The notes under the pieces are model-generated. The model saw only the letters and a program-made list of their open reading frames with translations. It searched no databases and was not told where the DNA came from. Shown here piece after piece: positions 61,267 through 64,000 of a stretch of 64,000 nucleotides of DNA; within the stretch, counting starts at the first letter, position 1, and every line of letters begins with the position of its first letter. Source of the stretch: Verrucomicrobiota bacterium (GTDB lineage Bacteria > Verrucomicrobiota > Verrucomicrobiia > Verrucomicrobiales > Verrucomicrobiaceae); contig JANYCZ010000055.1 in NCBI GenBank assembly GCA_025360015.1, positions 1 to 64,000 on the forward strand, written 5' to 3'. The translations under genes were made by a program, and so were the position numbers.

Positions 61267-63423
61267 ATGCGCCCCACCCTTTTCCCACACCTTCATCGGC
61301 TCACCGGTCCCGTTCTGACCCTCCCCGCCTTGTTGTTCCTCGCATTTGCGTCCCACGCGCGGTCACAAACCGCAGGCAAGCCGCCTTCCCAGCCTCAGCA
61401 GACCGCTGGAGATGCCACTGAACTGCCAAGCATGACCATCACGGCGGAGGCACTTGAGGATCCCCCGATTAAGATACCATTCCTGCTGCCGGTGGAGGGC
61501 ACCAAGATCTATGCGGGCAAAAAAGCCACCTCGCTGAGCCTTGAATCTCTGCCAGAAGTGCAGGCGAACAATTACAACCAGGCGTTTGCACTGACACCGG
61601 GTTTGCAGGTGGCGGATTCGGTCACGCCTTTGGTGAACTTGAGCTACCGAGGTATCGGCTCGCCGGACAAATCGCAGTTCATCATGATGCTGCAGGATGG
61701 CATCCCCATTGCTGCGGACCCTCAAGGCTACCCGGAGTCGTACTGGACGCCGCCGCTGGAGTCCACGCAGCGCATTGAGTTCGTTCGCGGCGGAGCATCG
61801 CTGCTTTACGGACCGCAGCCGGCCGGGGCGCTGAACTACGTCTCCCCCATGCCACGCACAGACCGAGTGTTTGGCATGCGGACCAAGAACATCTATGGCA
61901 GCAACAATCTCTACTCCACTTTCACCTCCTTTGACGGCACCAGCGGCAAGCTCGGCTACTACGGCTACTTCAATCACCGTTCAGGCGATGGCTTCCGTGC
62001 GTCCAACAGCGACTTCAACGTCAACGGTGGCCGGCTAAAGCTCGTCTATCAGCAGGATGCAGACACCCGCTGGATCGGCTCTGTGGATGCCTACACCGAC
62101 AGCCATGGTGAGGCCGGCGGCCTCAGCCGCGCGCAGTATGATGCGAACCGCACCCAGACCGTGCGCCTTTTTGACCGCTTCAAACTCAGCCGCTATGCCG
62201 CGAGCGTGGAGATGCAGCACAAGATTTCCAGCCAGACGGAAATCAGCGTGAAGACCTGGGCCACCGCCGTGGACCGCTGGAGCCGTCGGCAGACTGCGGG
62301 CCCGACCTTTGGCACCGTGGCCGCCGGCAATGACATTGAGAGGCAGAAGTTTTACACCGCAGGCATGGAGTCGCGCATCCGCCATGACTACGAGCTGGCA
62401 GGCGGCCAGCACTCGCTCGCGGCAGGCATGATGTTTTACCTCTGCCGCTCGCCACGCACCGATTCCGTGGGCGCGACGCCGACGGACAACAGCGGCACCC
62501 TCATCACCGATGCGCAGCGCCATGTCACCTACGGCTCCGTCTTCGTGGAAAACAAGTTCACCTTCGGCAAGCTCACGATAACGCCCGGCTTCCGCATGGA
62601 GATGATGAGCCAGAGCATCGCCGTCAGCAACGTCGGGGTGGATCAGGTGAACACGCGCAAAGTCAGCACCCAGCCGCTCTTTGGCCTGGGCTTGTCCTAT
62701 GACCTCGGCAACCAGACCAGCGTCTATGCCAACGTCTCGCAGGCCTACCGCCCCGTCGTCTTTGGTGCCACGCTCATTCCGGCCCCCGGTTCGAAGGCCA
62801 GCGATCTCGCCCCCGGACTGACCTGGAGCTACGAGCTCGGCATGCGCGGCGCGCCACGCCCTTGGTTCAACTGGGACAGCTCCTTCTTCCTCATCGACCT
62901 CGACAACCAGGTGGGCTTTGAAAACGGCACGCTCGACAACGTGGGCCGCAGCATCAACTACGGCTGGGATGGAGCCTTCCAGCTCGACCTGATCGGGGCG
63001 ATGGATGCACTGAACGGCACGCACCACGGCGAGAGCCTCGGTTCCCTCAATTTCTACACCAATCTCTCGCTGCTCAAGGCCCAGCTCCACGGCTCCACCA
63101 ACAATGGCGGCCGCCCGCAGTATGCGCCGCCCTACATGCTGCGCTCCGGCCTCATCTACAAACGCCCGAGCGGCATGAAGATCGCCTTCCTCGGCACCAT
63201 GATAGGCCAGCAAAATGCCGGCGACGACGGGGATCCCAACTACAAGGTGCCCGCCTACGCCACCTTCGATCTCACCGCGGAAATCCCCATCACCAAAAAC
63301 TTCTCCTTGCTCGCCGCGGTCAATAACGTCTTCGACGCCCACTACTTCGCTCTCGTGGACTCAACCGGCATCAACCCCGCCAACGGCCGCAACTTCTACG
63401 TCGGCGGCAGCCTCAAGTTTTGA
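61267..63423 (+). CDS. TonB-dependent outer-membrane receptor
   Basis: 718 residues from the ATG at 61267. Signal peptide (to about residue 34), a plug domain (NNYNQAFALTPGLQVADSVT, LSYRGIGSPDKSQFIMMLQDGIPI, RIEFVRGGASLLYGPQPAGALNYVSP) and a 22-strand-type barrel ending in FYVGGSLKF. The plug resembles FecA-like siderophore receptors. Three Fur-box-like motifs stand before it, so iron uptake is the best guess. No Shine-Dalgarno is visible; a TTG at 61213 is an alternative start but would put two regulatory sites inside the gene. Confidence 0.9.
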   Translation: MRPTLFPHLHRLTGPVLTLPALLFLAFASHARSQTAGKPPSQPQQTAGDATELPSMTITAEALEDPPIKIPFLLPVEGTKIYAGKKATSLSLESLPEVQANNYNQAFALTPGLQVADSVTPLVNLSYRGIGSPDKSQFIMMLQDGIPIAADPQGYPESYWTPPLESTQRIEFVRGGASLLYGPQPAGALNYVSPMPRTDRVFGMRTKNIYGSNNLYSTFTSFDGTSGKLGYYGYFNHRSGDGFRASNSDFNVNGGRLKLVYQQDADTRWIGSVDAYTDSHGEAGGLSRAQYDANRTQTVRLFDRFKLSRYAASVEMQHKISSQTEISVKTWATAVDRWSRRQTAGPTFGTVAAGNDIERQKFYTAGMESRIRHDYELAGGQHSLAAGMMFYLCRSPRTDSVGATPTDNSGTLITDAQRHVTYGSVFVENKFTFGKLTITPGFRMEMMSQSIAVSNVGVDQVNTRKVSTQPLFGLGLSYDLGNQTSVYANVSQAYRPVVFGATLIPAPGSKASDLAPGLTWSYELGMRGAPRPWFNWDSSFFLIDLDNQVGFENGTLDNVGRSINYGWDGAFQLDLIGAMDALNGTHHGESLGSLNFYTNLSLLKAQLHGSTNNGGRPQYAPPYMLRSGLIYKRPSGMKIAFLGTMIGQQNAGDDGDPNYKVPAYATFDLTAEIPITKNFSLLAAVNNVFDAHYFALVDSTGINPANGRNFYVGGSLKF

Positions 63424-63622
63424 GACTGGGGGCTGAGTTTAAACCCATGGCCTGCTCCACGAAAGTCGGCCCATACGTTATAAGAGCCTGAAGTGGACTA
63501 TCAGACATCATGGCACGCAAGAGATGGATTGACATGAATGGCGGTGCCACTCACGCTTAAAAAATGCACAAAATTCCCTGCCTTCGTTTCAAATCACGCT
63601 CGCCAGGCAGGGGGGCAAAAAG

Positions 63623-64000
63623 ATGCATTTCCAGCAAGTGAAAAGGTATCTGACGGCAGTTTTTTTCGCTGCCATATCCTTGGCTGCACAGGCTCACGAG
63701 TTTAAGCCGGAACTGTTGGCGGACGATGCGGAGATGACCAATCCATTGCGTGGATTTTACACCTGGCTGCACAAAAACGTGGCACCTCAGCCGACACCCG
63801 CGCATGACAGCTATCAACGCTTTTCGTGGGCGCAGCTTGAGAAGGTGCAGGATCAATATAACTTTTCCATGATCGACAGAGAGCTGGATCAGTTGCCGAA
63901 GGGTGGAAAATTTGGATTTCGCATCTTCGCCCTCAACGGCGACTTCAGCTGGGTGAACGGCATCGACGTCCCGGCCTACTTGGTGGAACATCCGGGGAAA
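63623..64000 (+). CDS. secreted DUF4832-type protein (3' partial)
   Basis: Runs off the right edge; 126 codons visible. From the ATG at 63623: signal peptide MHFQQVKRYLTAVFFAAISLAAQA, then EMTNPLRGFYTWLHKN, the NPxRGFY start of DUF4832/DUF4874 proteins, followed by a glycoside-hydrolase-like barrel start (YNFSMIDRELDQLPKGGKFGFRIFAL). These proteins are predicted secreted glycosidase-like enzymes. No gene is seen in the 199 bases between it and the TonB receptor. Confidence 0.7.
   Translation, partial: MHFQQVKRYLTAVFFAAISLAAQAHEFKPELLADDAEMTNPLRGFYTWLHKNVAPQPTPAHDSYQRFSWAQLEKVQDQYNFSMIDRELDQLPKGGKFGFRIFALNGDFSWVNGIDVPAYLVEHPGK

Overview
The window looks like a high-GC chromosome segment from the Verrucomicrobiota, most likely a Prosthecobacter/Verrucomicrobium-type member of the Verrucomicrobiaceae. 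The evidence is the mix of gene families: a DUF1080 protein, a very large PVC-type dehydrogenase with a C-terminal cytochrome c motif, a DUF6600 lipoprotein, a sulfatase remnant, an FAD-dependent oxidoreductase of the PVC secreted type, and an ECF sigma factor followed by a membrane protein with a pseudopilin-like tail. This assignment is inference from gene content; no rRNA or tRNA gene was recognised.

Layout. 1-3.2 kb: a hybrid histidine kinase entering from the left edge and a receiver/pseudokinase partner. 3.3-8.6 kb: a DUF1080 protein, then a minus-strand group (secreted protein, type III pantothenate kinase CoaX, ROK sugar kinase, small secreted protein, C39-like protein). 8.6-14.3 kb: a complete phosphate uptake operon pstS-pstC-pstA-pstB-pstB, divergent from a phosphate-selective porin; two identical 16-bp palindromes lie between them. 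16.3-20.8 kb: a membrane protein, an esterase and a long coiled-coil DUF6600 lipoprotein. 20.8-25.7 kb: pyrH-frr-hexapeptide protein, then two plus-strand transsulfuration-type PLP enzymes, the second of fungal Str2 type. 25.7-32.5 kb: a frameshifted membrane protein, two toxin-antitoxin pairs, the 1603-residue PVC dehydrogenase and moaE. 32.5-39.8 kb: class I fumarase, infA with an exonuclease-fold gene, an ECF sigma operon, nadC and rplS. 39.9-45.0 kb: a secreted coiled-coil protein and the conserved rpmH-rnpA-yidD-yidC-jag cluster. 45.1-50.2 kb: an accessory region with several broken genes (esterase, CsbD, sulfatase) around an AT-rich cassette (a metallo-beta-lactamase-fold protein, probably split, plus a TylF-like methyltransferase). 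50.2-57.7 kb: glnD, apt, and a ccsA/hemX-hemA-hemC heme cluster interrupted by a nucleotidyltransferase-like gene pair. 57.8-64 kb: an alginate-lyase-family protein, a Gly/Tyr-rich lipoprotein, a Tat-signal mini-protein with an FAD oxidoreductase, a TonB receptor behind three Fur-box-like sites, and the start of a DUF4832-type protein cut by the right edge.

The strongest leads for new biology are: (i) palindromic elements that sit in frame inside coding sequences (44 codons in the left-edge kinase; two identical 23-bp copies in the PVC dehydrogenase); (ii) the AT-rich 46.5-48.5 kb cassette between copies of a TGTGGCGACAG repeat; (iii) the nucleotidyltransferase-like pair inserted between hemA and hemC; (iv) the shared palindromes of the pst/porin promoter region and the triple 16-bp motif ahead of the TonB receptor. 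Six apparent single-base disruptions were seen, five of them between 45.1 and 50.2 kb. They may be real gene decay or homopolymer sequencing error, and the sequence alone cannot decide.
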